A stretch of DNA of 64,000 nt from Pseudooceanicola atlanticus. Lineage in GTDB: Bacteria > Pseudomonadota > Alphaproteobacteria > Rhodobacterales > Rhodobacteraceae. Every line of letters begins with the position of its first letter. Position 1 is the stretch's first letter. Shown here one piece after another: positions 16,837-26,937 of the stretch. The notes under the pieces are model-generated. The model did no database searches. It saw nothing but the letters and a program-made list of their open reading frames with translations, and had not been told where the DNA came from. The stretch covers positions 558,001 to 622,000 of the forward strand of contig NZ_AQQX01000002.1 of assembly GCF_000768315.1 (NCBI RefSeq), written 5' to 3'. The position numbers and the translations under genes were made by a program.

Positions 16837-18414
16837 TCAGTTCAGAGTGAAGTACTTGAACTTCGGGCTATCGGACGGATCGACCGCCGTGCCGACCATG
16901 TCGGACATGCCCCAGTTCAGAACCTGGTGGTGGATCGGCAGGTAGAGCGTTTCTTCCTGCACGGTCGACCAGATATCCGCGATGGTGGCGTTGCGCGCAT
17001 CCAGATCGGTTTCCGAGGCCAGGCTCACGATCTTCTCGTCGATGCCGGCATCGGAGAAGCCGGTCGCATTCCAGGACCCGCGCTCATCCCCCTTGGTGTG
17101 CACCAGGAAGTTGAAGACATACTCGGAATCGTAGGTCGGAACGCCCCAGCCCAGCATGAAGAAATCCGTGGTGCCATTGGCGATCAGCGGGAAGTGCTGC
17201 GCCTTGGGCTTGGAGTCGAGGTTCACGGTGATGCCGATCTGGGCGAACATGCCCACGGCGGCCTGGCAGATCGCTTCGTCGTTGATGTAGCGGTCGTTCG
17301 GGCAATCCAGCTGGATCGAGAACCCGTCGCCATAGCCGGCCTCTTCCATCAGGGCCTTCGCGGCCTCGACATCGGTCGAAACGGAGCCGTCCATCTCTTC
17401 GGTCCAGCCATTGACGAAGGGCGGTGCGATCATGCCGGCGGGCACCGACTGGCCACGCATCACGACCTGTTTGATCGCATCGCGGTTCAGAGCCATGTTC
17501 ATCGCCTTGCGCACCTTGGCATCGGCCAGCGGGTTCGCACCATCGACATCGTCGTTTTCCAGGTCATCGGCGCCCAAGTTCAGACCGAAGAAGATCGTCC
17601 GGTTCTGTTCGGTCGACTTCACGCTGAGCCCTTCGGTATCACCGACGCGGCCAAGGTCCTGCACCGGAACGTCCTGGATGAAGTCGACCTCGCCCGACAG
17701 CAGCGCGGCGACGCGGGTCGCGGCGTTCTGGATCGGGGTGTAGACGACCTCGGTCACTTCCATCGGGAAGGTGTCCATGCCCCAGTAATCGGGGTTCTGG
17801 GTCAGCACGGTCTTCACGTCGGGTTCGCGGCTTTCCAGCACGAAGGGGCCGGTGCCGTTGGTGTTGGCGGCCGCAAAGGTCGTTTCACCGCCTTCGTAAT
17901 CCTGCACCTTGGTGGCGTCGTTCGCCTCGGTCCAGGTTTTGTCCATGATGAACAGGTTGGTCACGTTGTTGGCCAGGATCGGGTTCGGACCATCGGTGAC
18001 GAATTCGACGGTGTAATCGTCGACCGCCCGGATCTCCGTGATCGAGGTCAGCAGTTCCTTCATGTCCGAATCCGGGGTCTTGGCCCGCTCGAACGAGAAC
18101 ACGACGTCCTCGGCGGTGAAGGCAGAGCCGTCATGGAAGGTCACGCCTTCGCGCAGCTTGAACACCCAGACGTTCGGATCGTCAGCCTTGGGGCCCCATT
18201 CGGTGGCGAGCGCCGGTTCGAATGCGCCGTCATAGTCGCGGATGATCAGGGGTTCGTAGATTTGATGCGCCAGCGTGTGGGTCGGGCCTTCGTTCTGGGC
18301 GTGCGGGTCGAGGGTGAGCGAATCACCCGCGCGCGCCCAGCGAACGGTTTCGGCCGAAGCGGACAATGCCGTGCTCGCAAGTAGAGCGGCGGCAAGAATG
18401 CCGGTCGTTTTCAT
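16837..18414 (-). CDS. dppA: Peptide ABC transporter substrate-binding protein (DppA/SBP_bac_5)
   Basis: A 525-residue periplasmic binding protein with a signal peptide (MKTTGILAAALLASTALSASA, cleaved near residue 22). The SBP_bac_5 fold shows at AGDSLTLDPHAQNEGPT, the VTFHDGSAFTAEDVVFSFERAKTP signature and the long C-terminal lobe. It captures di- or oligopeptides and hands them to DppBC; peptide length and side-chain preference cannot be told. First gene of the operon. Some family members bind other solutes such as nickel or opines, and that is not excluded. Confidence 0.88.
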   Translation of the reverse strand: MKTTGILAAALLASTALSASAETVRWARAGDSLTLDPHAQNEGPTHTLAHQIYEPLIIRDYDGAFEPALATEWGPKADDPNVWVFKLREGVTFHDGSAFTAEDVVFSFERAKTPDSDMKELLTSITEIRAVDDYTVEFVTDGPNPILANNVTNLFIMDKTWTEANDATKVQDYEGGETTFAAANTNGTGPFVLESREPDVKTVLTQNPDYWGMDTFPMEVTEVVYTPIQNAATRVAALLSGEVDFIQDVPVQDLGRVGDTEGLSVKSTEQNRTIFFGLNLGADDLENDDVDGANPLADAKVRKAMNMALNRDAIKQVVMRGQSVPAGMIAPPFVNGWTEEMDGSVSTDVEAAKALMEEAGYGDGFSIQLDCPNDRYINDEAICQAAVGMFAQIGITVNLDSKPKAQHFPLIANGTTDFFMLGWGVPTYDSEYVFNFLVHTKGDERGSWNATGFSDAGIDEKIVSLASETDLDARNATIADIWSTVQEETLYLPIHHQVLNWGMSDMVGTAVDPSDSPKFKYFTLN

Positions 18415-18463
18415 GGATATCTCCCTGTTGTCGTGCCGTTGGTTCGGCTTGTTGATAGCAGGT

Positions 18464-18491
18464 ATGATAGTAAGTGATATCCAAGCCGCAA
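18464..18491 (-). promoter_or_regulatory. Candidate dppA promoter
   Basis: On the minus strand TTGCGG, a 16-base spacer, then TATCAT lie about 50-75 bases upstream of the dppA start. The -10 fits well, the -35 moderately. Upstream at 18515-18541 is a dyad with arms GACCCC/GGGGTC that could bind a regulator. Nothing else is evident in the 18415-18640 gap. Confidence 0.35.
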
Positions 18492-18643
18492 GTTTACCCT
18501 TGCGTCCACCTGTCGACCCCCAATCACGTGTTTGTGGGGTCGGCGAAATATCAACATGTTGCGATCAGCTATGCTTTGCCCGGTGATCAGGCACCAGGGT
18601 GGCGCTGAATTTTCGGGCAAATCACCCCGGATTTCGCAAAAAA

Positions 18644-18666
18644 GGGCCCGCCAAACTGGCAGGCCC
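18644..18666 (-). terminator. Intrinsic terminator of choXWV
   Basis: Stem GGGCCTGCC/GGCGGGCCC (minus-strand reading, one internal mismatch), five-base loop, followed by six T residues. It ends the choline transport operon 23 bases after choV. Confidence 0.85.
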
Positions 18667-18688
18667 CTCTGATTTCGACCGTCGTAGA

Positions 18689-19720
18689 TCAGTTCAGCGC
18701 GGACGGGTCCGACAGCCCGGTCAGCAGGTCGTCCTTCGAAACCTGGCCGATCAGCTTGCCATTCTCGGTCACGCCGATCGGACCGCTGGAACCAATCATC
18801 CGCTCCATCCCGTCGCGGATCAGCATGTCGGCGTCGATCGTCTGCTCCGGCGTGCCGTTGACCGGCCCCATCACATCGCGCGCCCGCAGCACGCCCAGCG
18901 GGTTCATGTGCTGGACGAAATCCTTGACGTAGTCGTTCTTGGGATCGCGGAAGATGTCCTGCGGCGTGCCCATCTGGACGATCCGGCCGCCTTCCATGAT
19001 GGCGATCTTGTTGCCCAGCTTGAACGCCTCGTCGAGGTCATGGGACACGAAGACCAGCGTGCGTTTCAGTTTCTGCTGAAGCTCCAGCAATTCATCCTGA
19101 AGCTTGGTGCGGATCAGCGGATCGAGGGCCGAGAACGGTTCGTCCATCAGCAGGATCGGCGCCTGGGTGACGAAAGCACGGGCCAGGCCGACACGCTGCT
19201 GCATGCCCCCCGACAATTCGCCGACCTTGCGTTCTGCCCAGTCGGACAGGCCGACCAGGGCCAGCTGTTCGTCGATCTTGGGGTTGGCCTCGCGCTCCGG
19301 CATGCCGGCCAGCTCCAGCGGCAGGCCGACGTTTTCCCGCACGGTCCGCCAGGGCAGCAGCCCGAATTGCTGGAACACCATGGCGATGTTATGCATCCGC
19401 AGGCGCCGCAGAGTTGCCGGATCGGCCTGGGTCACATTCACCATGCCGTCGCCGTCATGGATGCTGACGGAGCCGCGCACCACGGGGTTCAACCCGTTCA
19501 CGGCGCGCAGAAGCGTAGATTTCCCGGACCCCGACAGGCCCATGAGAACGAGGATCTCGCCCTCCTGAACGTCGAGGGTGCAATCATGCACGCCAAGAAC
19601 CTGGCCGGTGGCGGACTGGATCTCTCCGCGTTCCTGACCCTTGTCCATGAGCGGCAGGGCCTTGTCCGGTTCCTTGCCGAAGACGATGGAGACGTTATCG
19701 ATACTGACGGCAGTGCTCAT
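18689..19720 (-). CDS. choV: Choline ABC transporter ATPase ChoV
   Basis: A 343-residue ATPase of the glycine betaine/choline (ProV/OpuAA) branch: Walker A GLSGSGKSTLL (about residue 60), MVFQQFGLLPWRTV in the Q-loop, signature SGGMQQRVG, Walker B ILLMDEPFSALDPL and switch VFVSHDLDEA. The C-terminal part is a CBS-like region (from ARDVMGPVNG) as in ProV. Linkage to choX and the bet genes assigns it to choline rather than proline betaine. It overlaps choW by four bases. Confidence 0.88.
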   Translation of the reverse strand: MSTAVSIDNVSIVFGKEPDKALPLMDKGQERGEIQSATGQVLGVHDCTLDVQEGEILVLMGLSGSGKSTLLRAVNGLNPVVRGSVSIHDGDGMVNVTQADPATLRRLRMHNIAMVFQQFGLLPWRTVRENVGLPLELAGMPEREANPKIDEQLALVGLSDWAERKVGELSGGMQQRVGLARAFVTQAPILLMDEPFSALDPLIRTKLQDELLELQQKLKRTLVFVSHDLDEAFKLGNKIAIMEGGRIVQMGTPQDIFRDPKNDYVKDFVQHMNPLGVLRARDVMGPVNGTPEQTIDADMLIRDGMERMIGSSGPIGVTENGKLIGQVSKDDLLTGLSDPSALN

Positions 19721-20556
19721 TTGCGGTTCCCCAGGTTCAGAATGCGGTCCAGCATGATGGCGACCACCACGATGACGAAGCCCGATTCAAAGCCGAGCGC
19801 GGTGTTCACCTGGTTCAGGGCGCGCACCACGGGAACACCCAGGCCATTTGCGCCGACCAGCGCGGCGACAACGACCATGGACAGCGACAGCATAATGGTC
19901 TGGTTCAGACCGGCCATGATCTGCGGCAGCGCATAGGGCAGTTCCACCTTGTAGAGCGTCTGCCGCGGCGTCGCACCAAAGGCCCGCGCGGCCTCTAGCA
20001 GCGGTTGCGGAGTGGACGACACACCGAGATGCGTCAGGCGGATCGGCGCGGGCAGAACGAAGATCACCGTGGCGATCAGGCCCGGGACCATGCCGATGCC
20101 GAAAAAGACGATGGCGGGGATCAGGTAGACGAAGGTTGGCAGCGTCTGCATCAGGTCGAGGATCGGCCGCATGTAGGCATAAAGCTTGGGCCGGTGCGCC
20201 GTGGCGATCCCGATGGGCACCCCGATGGCCATGCAGACCATGCAGGCCGACAGGACCAGCGTGAGGCTTTCCGTCGTTTCCTCCCAGTAATCCTGGTTGA
20301 GGATGAACAGGAAGCCGGCCAGCACGAACAGGCAGACCTTCCAGTTCCGCTGAAGCAGCCATGTCAGGCCGACGAAGACGGCAATGACGATCATCGGATG
20401 CGGCTCCTGTAGGACCCAGAGGATCGCGTCGATGAGCGTTTCCATGAAGACCGAGAGGGCATCGAGCGCCCATTCCCCGTTGTCACGCACCCATTCGAAA
20501 ATGGCGCTCGCCGCCTTCCCGATGGGTAACTTGTTGTCAGTGAGCCAATCCAGCAA
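19717..20556 (-). CDS. choW: Choline ABC transporter permease ChoW
   Basis: A 279-residue permease of the ProW/OpuAB type, with an amphipathic N-terminus (MLDWLTDNKLPIGKAASAIFEW), about six TM helices, and the EAA loop EAARAFGATPRQTLYKVELPYALPQIMAGLNQ. The MQTLPTFVYLIPAI stretch is typical of choline and betaine permeases. It forms the membrane channel with ChoV. The 130-base gap to choX holds several GC-rich hairpins. Confidence 0.88.
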   Translation of the reverse strand: MLDWLTDNKLPIGKAASAIFEWVRDNGEWALDALSVFMETLIDAILWVLQEPHPMIVIAVFVGLTWLLQRNWKVCLFVLAGFLFILNQDYWEETTESLTLVLSACMVCMAIGVPIGIATAHRPKLYAYMRPILDLMQTLPTFVYLIPAIVFFGIGMVPGLIATVIFVLPAPIRLTHLGVSSTPQPLLEAARAFGATPRQTLYKVELPYALPQIMAGLNQTIMLSLSMVVVAALVGANGLGVPVVRALNQVNTALGFESGFVIVVVAIMLDRILNLGNRK

Positions 20557-20615
20557 TGTCTTTCCCCGTTTCGCGCGTTTCGTATTTATCGCCCCTCTCT
20601 GGGGGCCTCAAAATA

Positions 20616-20680
20616 CCGGGGGCCAGACTGACCTGACCCCCGGAAAGTCGAGACCCCGCCAGCTATCTGCAGGCGGGGTC
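20616..20680 (-). terminator. Hairpins between choX and choW
   Basis: Two stems: CCGGGGG/CCCCCGG (20616-20643) and GACCCCGCC/GGCGGGGTC (20652-20680). Neither has a good T-run, so they may stabilise the choX mRNA end or attenuate readthrough instead of terminating fully. Confidence 0.5.
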
Positions 20681-20688
20681 CAAGAGGC

Positions 20689-21603
20689 TCAGAGGCCCAG
20701 TTCTTCCTTGACGGCGGCAGCACCGTCTTCGCCGTCGGCCGTGGTCACGCCGTCGACCCAGGCCAGGACGGCCTCCGGGTTGGCCTTGATCCACTCCATG
20801 GTGGCGTCATCCGCGTCCTCGCCATCGTCGAGGATCTTGCCCATGATGCCGTTTTCCATCTCGAGCGAGAAATCCATCTGGCCGAAGAGCTTGCCCAGGT
20901 TCGGGCATTCCTCGGAGTAGCCCTTCCGGGTCACGGTGTGGACCACGCCTTCACCGCCGAAGAAGTCTTCGCCGCCGGGCAGGTATTTCAGGTCGAAGTT
21001 GGCGTTCATCGGGTGCGGTTCCCAGCCCAGGAACACGACCGGTTCCTGATCCTTGTAGTACCGCGACACCTGCGCCAGCATGCCCTGCTCGGAGGATTCA
21101 ACAACCTCGAACCCTTCCAGGTCGAACTTGTTCTCTTCGGTCAGCGACACGAGGTAGGCGTTGCCTTCGTTGCCCGGCTCGATCCCGTAGATCTTGCCGT
21201 CCAGTTCGTCGCGGAACTTGTGGATGTCGGCATAGGATTGCAGGCCGGCCTCGTAGGCGTAGGTCGGCACGGCAAGCGTGTACTTGGTGCCTTCGAGGTT
21301 CACGTTGATCGCCTCGATCTCACCGCTTTCCAGGTAGGGGCCGATGGCGCCGGACTGCGCCGGCATCCAGTTGCCCAGGAACACGTCGACATCGTCGCTT
21401 TCCAGCGATGCGAAGGTCACCGGAACGGAGAGGACCTTGACGTCCACCTCGTAGCCGAGCGCCTCGAGCACGTGCTTGGCCGCAGAGGTCGTGGTGGTGA
21501 TGTCGGTCCAGCCGACATCGGACATCACGACCTCGCCGCAATCGGCATTCGCGACGCCTGCGGCAGCGATGGTGAGGGCGGATACAGTTGTCAGAAGCTT
21601 CAT
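20689..21603 (-). CDS. choX: Choline-binding periplasmic protein ChoX
   Basis: A 304-residue binding protein with signal peptide MKLLTTVSALTIAAAGVANA (cleaved near residue 20). It belongs to the OpuAC/ProX type: DVGWTDITTTTSAAKHVLEALGY, VFLGNWMPAQS and VVFLGWEPHPMNANFDLKYLPGG. The tryptophan and tyrosine blocks are those that make the aromatic box for the trimethylammonium group in ChoX. It brings choline (possibly acetylcholine) to ChoWV. Divergent from betI with a palindromic operator in between. RBS AGGGAGAA. Confidence 0.88.
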   Translation of the reverse strand: MKLLTTVSALTIAAAGVANADCGEVVMSDVGWTDITTTTSAAKHVLEALGYEVDVKVLSVPVTFASLESDDVDVFLGNWMPAQSGAIGPYLESGEIEAINVNLEGTKYTLAVPTYAYEAGLQSYADIHKFRDELDGKIYGIEPGNEGNAYLVSLTEENKFDLEGFEVVESSEQGMLAQVSRYYKDQEPVVFLGWEPHPMNANFDLKYLPGGEDFFGGEGVVHTVTRKGYSEECPNLGKLFGQMDFSLEMENGIMGKILDDGEDADDATMEWIKANPEAVLAWVDGVTTADGEDGAAAVKEELGL

Positions 21604-21634
21604 GTTTTCTCCCTGATCTAGAGTGATCGTTTTT

Positions 21635-21652
21635 TGATTGACCAGTCAATCA
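21635..21652. promoter_or_regulatory. Probable BetI operator between choX and betI
   Basis: A perfect dyad TGATTGAC-CA-GTCAATCA in the 102-base divergent region. Both strands contain TTGAC within it, so a bound repressor would cover the -35 region of either promoter. TetR proteins typically bind dyads of this kind, and BetI is encoded next to it. Release by choline is the known behaviour of BetI. Confidence 0.65.
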
Positions 21653-21705
21653 GTCCACGGTTACCAATATTTTGCAACTCTTTTTTCGTACAGCCGGAAG
21701 GTCAG

Positions 21706-22278
21706 ATGTCCAGTTTGCCTGCAAGAAAGCAGCAGCTTGTCGAAGCTGCCATCCACGAGATCGGCACCACCGGCACGCTGAACGTGACCGTCGGGCAGAT
21801 CGCGAAACGCGCGGGCGTGTCGGCGGCTCTGGCCTTTCATTATTTCGGGGACAAGGACCGGCTTTTCCTGTCCGCGATGCGCTATGTGTTGACGATTTAC
21901 GGCGCCGAAGTGCGCGGTGCCATCGCCGCGGCGGATGGCCCGAAAGGGCGGATCGAGGCGGTCATCCGGGCCAGCTTCAGTTCCACCAACTTCCGTCAGG
22001 AGGTGATCGCGGCTTGGCTGAACTTCTACGTCATGGCCCAGCAATCGGACGAAGCGCGGCGCCTTCTGTCGGTCTACCACAGACGCCTGCATTCCAACCT
22101 GACCCACGAATTGCGGCCGCTCGTCGGCCCGACCGCGCCGGAAATCGCCCTGCGGATCGGTGCCCTGATCGACGGCATCTACCTGCGATTCGCCGTGAAC
22201 CCCGCCGATACCACCGGCAAGAGTGCCACAGCCCAGGTGCTGGCCACCCTTGACCATGAACTGAGAGCAAACGCGTGA
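21706..22278 (+). CDS. betI: TetR-family choline-responsive repressor BetI
   Basis: A 190-residue TetR regulator whose N-terminal helix-turn-helix (residues 8-55) contains RKQQLVEAAIHEIGTTGTLNVTVGQIAKRAGVSAALAFHYFGDKD. The C-terminal half is the BetI effector-binding domain (WLNFYVMAQQSDEARRLLSVYHRRLHSNL). BetI represses choline-betaine genes and is released by choline. I start at MSSLPARK (21706), preceded by GGAAGG, instead of an ATG/TTG 24 codons earlier. betC overlaps its stop by four bases. Confidence 0.88.
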   Translation: MSSLPARKQQLVEAAIHEIGTTGTLNVTVGQIAKRAGVSAALAFHYFGDKDRLFLSAMRYVLTIYGAEVRGAIAAADGPKGRIEAVIRASFSSTNFRQEVIAAWLNFYVMAQQSDEARRLLSVYHRRLHSNLTHELRPLVGPTAPEIALRIGALIDGIYLRFAVNPADTTGKSATAQVLATLDHELRANA

Positions 22279-23783
22279 CACAACCGAATATCCTCATCCT
22301 GATGGTCGACCAGCTGAACGGGACGCTGTTCCCCGATGGCCCTGTCGACTGGCTTCATGCGCCGAACCTCAAGAAACTCGCGGCGAAATCCGCGCGGTTC
22401 CGCAATTGCTACACCGCATCCCCGCTTTGCGCGCCGGGCCGGGCGAGCTTCATGTCCGGCCAGTTGCCGTCCGTGACGGGCGTCTATGACAACGCGGCGG
22501 AATTTCCCTCCGATCTCCCCACCTATGCCCATCACCTGCGTCGTGCGGGCTACCAGACATGCCTGTCCGGTAAAATGCATTTCGTCGGCCCCGACCAGAT
22601 GCACGGGTTCGAGGAACGGCTGACCACCGACATCTACCCCGCCGATTTCGGCTGGACCCCGGACTACCGCAAGCCCGGTGAACGGATCGACTGGTGGTAT
22701 CATAACATGGGCTCGGTCACAGGTGCAGGGGTCGCCGAGATCTCCAACCAGATGGAATACGATGACGAGGTCGCCTACAACGCGACCCGCAAGCTCTATG
22801 ATCTGGCACGTGGCCATGACGATCGCCCCTGGTGCCTGACCGTCAGCTTTACCCACCCCCACGACCCCTATGTCGCGCGCAAGGAATTCTGGGATCTCTA
22901 CGAGGATTGCGAGCACCTTGAACCCGAGGTCGGCGCCATCCCCTACGAAGAGCAGGACGCGCATTCCAAGCGGATCTTCGACGCCAATGACTGGCGGTCC
23001 TTCGACATCACCCGCGAAGACATACGCCGTTCCCGCCAGGCCTATTTCGCCAATATCAGCTATCTCGACCGCAAGGTCGGAGAGATCCTGGACGTGCTGG
23101 AACGCACCCGCCAGGAGGCCGTGATCCTGTTTGTCTCCGACCATGGCGACATGCTGGGCGAGCGTGGACTGTGGTTCAAGATGAGCTTCTACGAAGGCTC
23201 GTCGCGGGTGCCGATGATGATCTCGGGCCCCGGCGTGACGCCCGGCCTGGTGACCGACCCGGTCTCCAACATCGATGTCTGCCCGACGCTGTGCGACCTG
23301 GCCGGTATCTCGATGGAGGAAGTCGCGCCCTGGACCTTCGGCGAAACGCTGGTCCCGATCGCCAACGGCACGCCGCGCGAAACCCCCGTGCGGATGGAAT
23401 ACGCGGCCGAGGCCTCCTACGCGCCGATGGTGTCGCTGCGCCAGGGCAAGTGGAAGTTCAACCAGTGCAAGCTGGACCCCGATCAGCTGTTCGACCTCGA
23501 CGCCGACCCGCACGAGATGACGAACCTGGCCGACAATCCGGCCCATGCCGACACCCTCGCCGCCTTCCGCGCCGATGCCGCCGCCCGCTGGGATCTTGAT
23601 CGGTTCGACGAAGAGGTGCGCAAATCCCAGGCCCGCCGCTGGATCGTCTACGAGGCGCTGCGTAACGGCTCCTACTACCCGTGGGACTACCAGCCGCTGC
23701 AGAAAGCCTCCGAACGCTTCATGCGCAACCACATGGACCTCAACGTCGTCGAGGAAAACCAGCGTTTTCCCCGCGGTGAGTAA
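22275..23783 (+). CDS. betC: Choline-O-sulfatase
   Basis: A 502-residue sulfatase that hydrolyses choline-O-sulfate to choline and sulfate. The formylglycine site is intact: Cys52 in CAPGRAS (C-x-P-x-R). The metal aspartate is in MVDQLN and the [13 protein letters not shown] block carries the second metal/sulfate ligands. C-terminal residues 410-502 fit the choline-sulfatase tail ([14 protein letters not shown]...). It starts at a GTG overlapping betI, so translation is coupled. Sulfatase-maturing enzyme is not in the window. Supplies choline and sulfate to the pathway encoded downstream. Confidence 0.92.
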   Translation: MTQPNILILMVDQLNGTLFPDGPVDWLHAPNLKKLAAKSARFRNCYTASPLCAPGRASFMSGQLPSVTGVYDNAAEFPSDLPTYAHHLRRAGYQTCLSGKMHFVGPDQMHGFEERLTTDIYPADFGWTPDYRKPGERIDWWYHNMGSVTGAGVAEISNQMEYDDEVAYNATRKLYDLARGHDDRPWCLTVSFTHPHDPYVARKEFWDLYEDCEHLEPEVGAIPYEEQDAHSKRIFDANDWRSFDITREDIRRSRQAYFANISYLDRKVGEILDVLERTRQEAVILFVSDHGDMLGERGLWFKMSFYEGSSRVPMMISGPGVTPGLVTDPVSNIDVCPTLCDLAGISMEEVAPWTFGETLVPIANGTPRETPVRMEYAAEASYAPMVSLRQGKWKFNQCKLDPDQLFDLDADPHEMTNLADNPAHADTLAAFRADAAARWDLDRFDEEVRKSQARRWIVYEALRNGSYYPWDYQPLQKASERFMRNHMDLNVVEENQRFPRGE

Positions 23784-23793
23784 AGGACGCCCG

Positions 23794-25251
23794 ATGGCCT
23801 ACCCGACCCAACCGACCGCCAGCCACTACATCAACGGCGCCTATGTCGAGGACCAGACTGGGGACGAAATCCCCGTAATCTACCCGGCGACCGGGGACCG
23901 CATCGGATTGGTCCATGCGGGCACCCCGGCGATCGTCGACCAGGCGATTGCCGCCGCCAAGGCCGCGCAACCTGCTTGGGCCGCCCTGTCGCCGCGCGAA
24001 CGCGGGCGCATCCTGACCCGCGCCGCCCAGATCATGCGCGAGCGCAATTACGACCTGTCGGTTCTGGAAACACACGATACCGGCAAACCGCTGCAGGAAA
24101 CGCTGGTGGCCGACGCGACATCCGGCGCAGATGCACTGGAATATTTCGGTGGCCTGGCCGGCACTCTGACGGGCGAACACATCCCGCTGGGCGAGGACTG
24201 GGCCTACACGATCCGCGAGGCGCTTGGCGTCTGCGTCGGCATCGGAGCCTGGAACTACCCCACGCAGATCGCCTGCTGGAAAGGGGCCCCTGCCCTCGCC
24301 TGCGGCAACACGATGGTGTTCAAACCTTCCGAAACCACACCGCTTTGCGCCCTCAAGGTGGCCGAGATCCTGACCGAGGCCGGCGCCCCTCCGGGTGTGT
24401 TCAACGTGGTGCAGGGCATGGGCCAGACCGGCGCGCAGCTGGTCACCGACCCGCGCGTCGCCAAGGTATCGCTGACCGGTTCTGCCGCCACCGGCAAGAA
24501 GGTCTATGCCGCCGCCGCGGCCGAGATGAAGCATGTCACGATGGAGCTGGGCGGCAAATCCCCGATGATCGTCTTCGAAGACGCCGATATCGAGAACGCC
24601 ATCGGCGGCGCGATCCTGGGCAACTTCTATTCCTCCGGCCAGATCTGTTCGAACGGCACCCGCGTCTTCGTGCATCGCGCCATCAAGGAACACTTCCTGA
24701 CCCGCCTCGCCGAACGTCTGGCCACGGCCAGGATCGGGGATCCGATGGACGAGAAAACCTCGTTCGGGCCGATGGTCAGCCAGGCGCAGATGAACATCGT
24801 CCTGCGCTATATCGACATCGCGAAGACAGAAGGCGCCCGGCTTGTCGCGGGTGGCCAGAGGATCGACCGCGACGGTTTTTACATCGAACCGACCGTCTTT
24901 GCCGATGTCACCGACGACATGACTATCGCCCGCGAAGAGATCTTCGGCCCCGTCATGTCGGTGCTGGATTTCGAGGACGAGGACGAGGTCATCGCCCGCG
25001 CCAATGCCACCGAATACGGGTTGTCCGCCGGGGTCTTCACACGCGACCTGTCGCGCGGGCACCGGGTCATCGGGGGGTTGCAGGCCGGGTCCTGCTTCAT
25101 CAACTCCTACAACGATGCCCCGGTCGAGGCACCCTTTGGCGGCGTCAAGGCCTCGGGGGTCGGGCGCGAAAATGCCCGCGCCGCGATCGAGCATTACAGC
25201 CAGCTGAAATCCGTCTATGTCCGCATGGGCGATGTCGAGGCCCCCTTCTGA
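23794..25251 (+). CDS. betB: Betaine aldehyde dehydrogenase
   Basis: A 485-residue ALDH-fold enzyme converting betaine aldehyde to glycine betaine with NAD(P)+. Catalytic Glu251 (MELGGKSP) and Cys285 ([14 protein letters not shown]) are in place; the [24 protein letters not shown] block is the betaine aldehyde variant. Ends with [17 protein letters not shown], typical of BetB. The ATG at 23794 has AAAGGA upstream; the frame is open much earlier but overlaps betC. Confidence 0.93.
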   Translation: MAYPTQPTASHYINGAYVEDQTGDEIPVIYPATGDRIGLVHAGTPAIVDQAIAAAKAAQPAWAALSPRERGRILTRAAQIMRERNYDLSVLETHDTGKPLQETLVADATSGADALEYFGGLAGTLTGEHIPLGEDWAYTIREALGVCVGIGAWNYPTQIACWKGAPALACGNTMVFKPSETTPLCALKVAEILTEAGAPPGVFNVVQGMGQTGAQLVTDPRVAKVSLTGSAATGKKVYAAAAAEMKHVTMELGGKSPMIVFEDADIENAIGGAILGNFYSSGQICSNGTRVFVHRAIKEHFLTRLAERLATARIGDPMDEKTSFGPMVSQAQMNIVLRYIDIAKTEGARLVAGGQRIDRDGFYIEPTVFADVTDDMTIAREEIFGPVMSVLDFEDEDEVIARANATEYGLSAGVFTRDLSRGHRVIGGLQAGSCFINSYNDAPVEAPFGGVKASGVGRENARAAIEHYSQLKSVYVRMGDVEAPF

Positions 25252-26909
25252 TGCAAGCCGAATATGTCATCGTCGGCGCGGGCAGCGCCGGCTGCGCCAT
25301 TGCCTATCGCCTGGCCGAGGCCGGGCGTCGCGTGCTGATCATCGAACATGGCGGCACCGATGCCGGGCCCTTCATCCAGATGCCCGGCGCCCTGTCCTAC
25401 CCGATGAACATGAAGCGCTACGATTGGGGCTACCAGACCGAGCCGGAGCCGCATCTGGGCGGTCGTCGGCTGGCCACGCCGCGGGGCAAGGTGGTCGGTG
25501 GGTCGTCCTCGATCAACGGGATGATCTACGTTCGCGGCCATGCCCGCGATTACGACCATTGGCGCGATCAGGGGGCGACGGGCTGGGGCTATGCCGATGT
25601 GCTGCCCTATTTCAAACGGCTCGAGAACTGGCATGATGGCGGCCATGGCGGCGATGCGTCATGGCGCGGCACTGACGGTCCGCTGCACGTCACGCGCGGG
25701 CAACGCGACAACCCCCTGACCAAGGCCTTTGTCGAGGCCGGGCGCGAGGCGGGCTATCCGGTCACCGGCGACTATAACGGTCATCAGCAGGAAGGCTTCG
25801 GCCCCTTCGACATGACCGTCTGGAAAGGACAGCGCTGGTCCGCCGCCAATGCCTATCTGAAACCCGCGCTGAAGCGCGAAAACTGCACCATGATCCAAGC
25901 CTTCGCACGTCGCGTGATCATCGAAGGTGGCCGCGCCACTGGGGTCGAGGTCACGCGCGGCGGCAAGGTCGAGGTCATCAAGGCCGAACACGAGGTCATC
26001 CTCGCCGCGTCGTCGCTGAATTCGCCCAAGCTGCTGATGCTGTCGGGGATCGGCCCGGCGGCCCACCTGGCCGAACATGGTATCCCCGTGATTGCCGACC
26101 GTCCCGGCGTCGGGCAGAACCTGCAAGACCACCTGGAGCTATACATCCAGGCCGCCGCGTCCCAGCCCGTCAGCCTGTTCAAGTACTGGAACCTGCTGGG
26201 CAAAGCCTATGTCGGAGCCCGCTGGCTGCTGACCCGGACCGGGCCAGGTGCCACGAACCAGTTCGAAAGCGCCGCATTCATCCGCTCGGCCGCCGGGGTC
26301 GACTATCCCGACATCCAGTATCACTTCCTGCCGATCGCCGTGCGCTACGATGGCCAGGCCGCCGCCGAAGGGCATGGGTTCCAGGCCCATGTCGGCCCGA
26401 TGCGCAGCCCGTCCCGCGGATCAGTGACGCTACGCTCGGCCAAGGCCGAGGACGCGCCGGTCATCCGATTCAACTACATGTCGCATGAAAAGGACTGGGC
26501 CGATTTCCGGAAGGCGATCCGCCTGACCCGCGAAATCTTTGCCCAGCCCGCCTTCGCACCCTACTACAAGTTCGAGATCCAACCCGGAGAGGCCGCGCAA
26601 TCCGACGAGGCGCTGAACGATTTCATCCGCGAACATGTCGAAAGCGCCTATCACCCCTGCGGCACCGCGCGGATGGGGCGGCGCGACGATCCCAATGCGG
26701 TGGTCGATTCCGAAACCCGGGTGATCGGGGTGGACGGGCTGCGGCTGGCCGACAGCTCCGTCTTTCCGCAGATCACCAACGGCAACCTCAACGCGCCGTC
26801 GATCATGGTTGGCGAAAAGGCTTCGGATCATATCCTCGGCCGCGCGCCGCTGGCCGCCGAGAACGCCGATCCCTGGATCCATCCCGACTGGCAGGCCCAG
26901 CAACGCTGA
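25251..26909 (+). CDS. betA: Choline dehydrogenase
   Basis: A 552-residue GMC-family flavoprotein oxidising choline to betaine aldehyde. The FAD-binding loop [16 protein letters not shown] starts at residue 7, GMC signature 1 is in [20 protein letters not shown], and the catalytic His is in [12 protein letters not shown] with the paired Asn in [12 protein letters not shown]. The gene overlaps betB by one base (TGATG) and closes the betICBA operon. It would be membrane-associated and feed electrons to the respiratory chain. A hairpin follows its stop. Confidence 0.93.
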   Translation: MQAEYVIVGAGSAGCAIAYRLAEAGRRVLIIEHGGTDAGPFIQMPGALSYPMNMKRYDWGYQTEPEPHLGGRRLATPRGKVVGGSSSINGMIYVRGHARDYDHWRDQGATGWGYADVLPYFKRLENWHDGGHGGDASWRGTDGPLHVTRGQRDNPLTKAFVEAGREAGYPVTGDYNGHQQEGFGPFDMTVWKGQRWSAANAYLKPALKRENCTMIQAFARRVIIEGGRATGVEVTRGGKVEVIKAEHEVILAASSLNSPKLLMLSGIGPAAHLAEHGIPVIADRPGVGQNLQDHLELYIQAAASQPVSLFKYWNLLGKAYVGARWLLTRTGPGATNQFESAAFIRSAAGVDYPDIQYHFLPIAVRYDGQAAAEGHGFQAHVGPMRSPSRGSVTLRSAKAEDAPVIRFNYMSHEKDWADFRKAIRLTREIFAQPAFAPYYKFEIQPGEAAQSDEALNDFIREHVESAYHPCGTARMGRRDDPNAVVDSETRVIGVDGLRLADSSVFPQITNGNLNAPSIMVGEKASDHILGRAPLAAENADPWIHPDWQAQQR

Positions 26910-26911
26910 TC

Positions 26912-26937
26912 CGGCAGGACGCTCAGCTGTCCTGCCG
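26912..26937. terminator. Bidirectional hairpin between betA and fliL
   Basis: A 9-bp stem CGGCAGGAC/GTCCTGCCG with an eight-base loop, beginning three bases after betA and overlapping the last codons of the convergent fliL. No strong T-run. Confidence 0.55.

Noticed and set aside
16828-18384. 518-residue open frame on the plus strand opposite dppA
   Set aside because: Antisense shadow of a clear binding-protein gene; no recognisable family.
22179-23732. 517-residue open frame on the minus strand opposite betC
   Set aside because: Antisense of choline sulfatase with skewed composition; no motifs.
23976-25250. In-frame upstream extension of betA through betB
   Set aside because: Arg/Ala/Gly-rich, out-of-frame reading of betB; the FAD loop of BetA needs the start at 25251.
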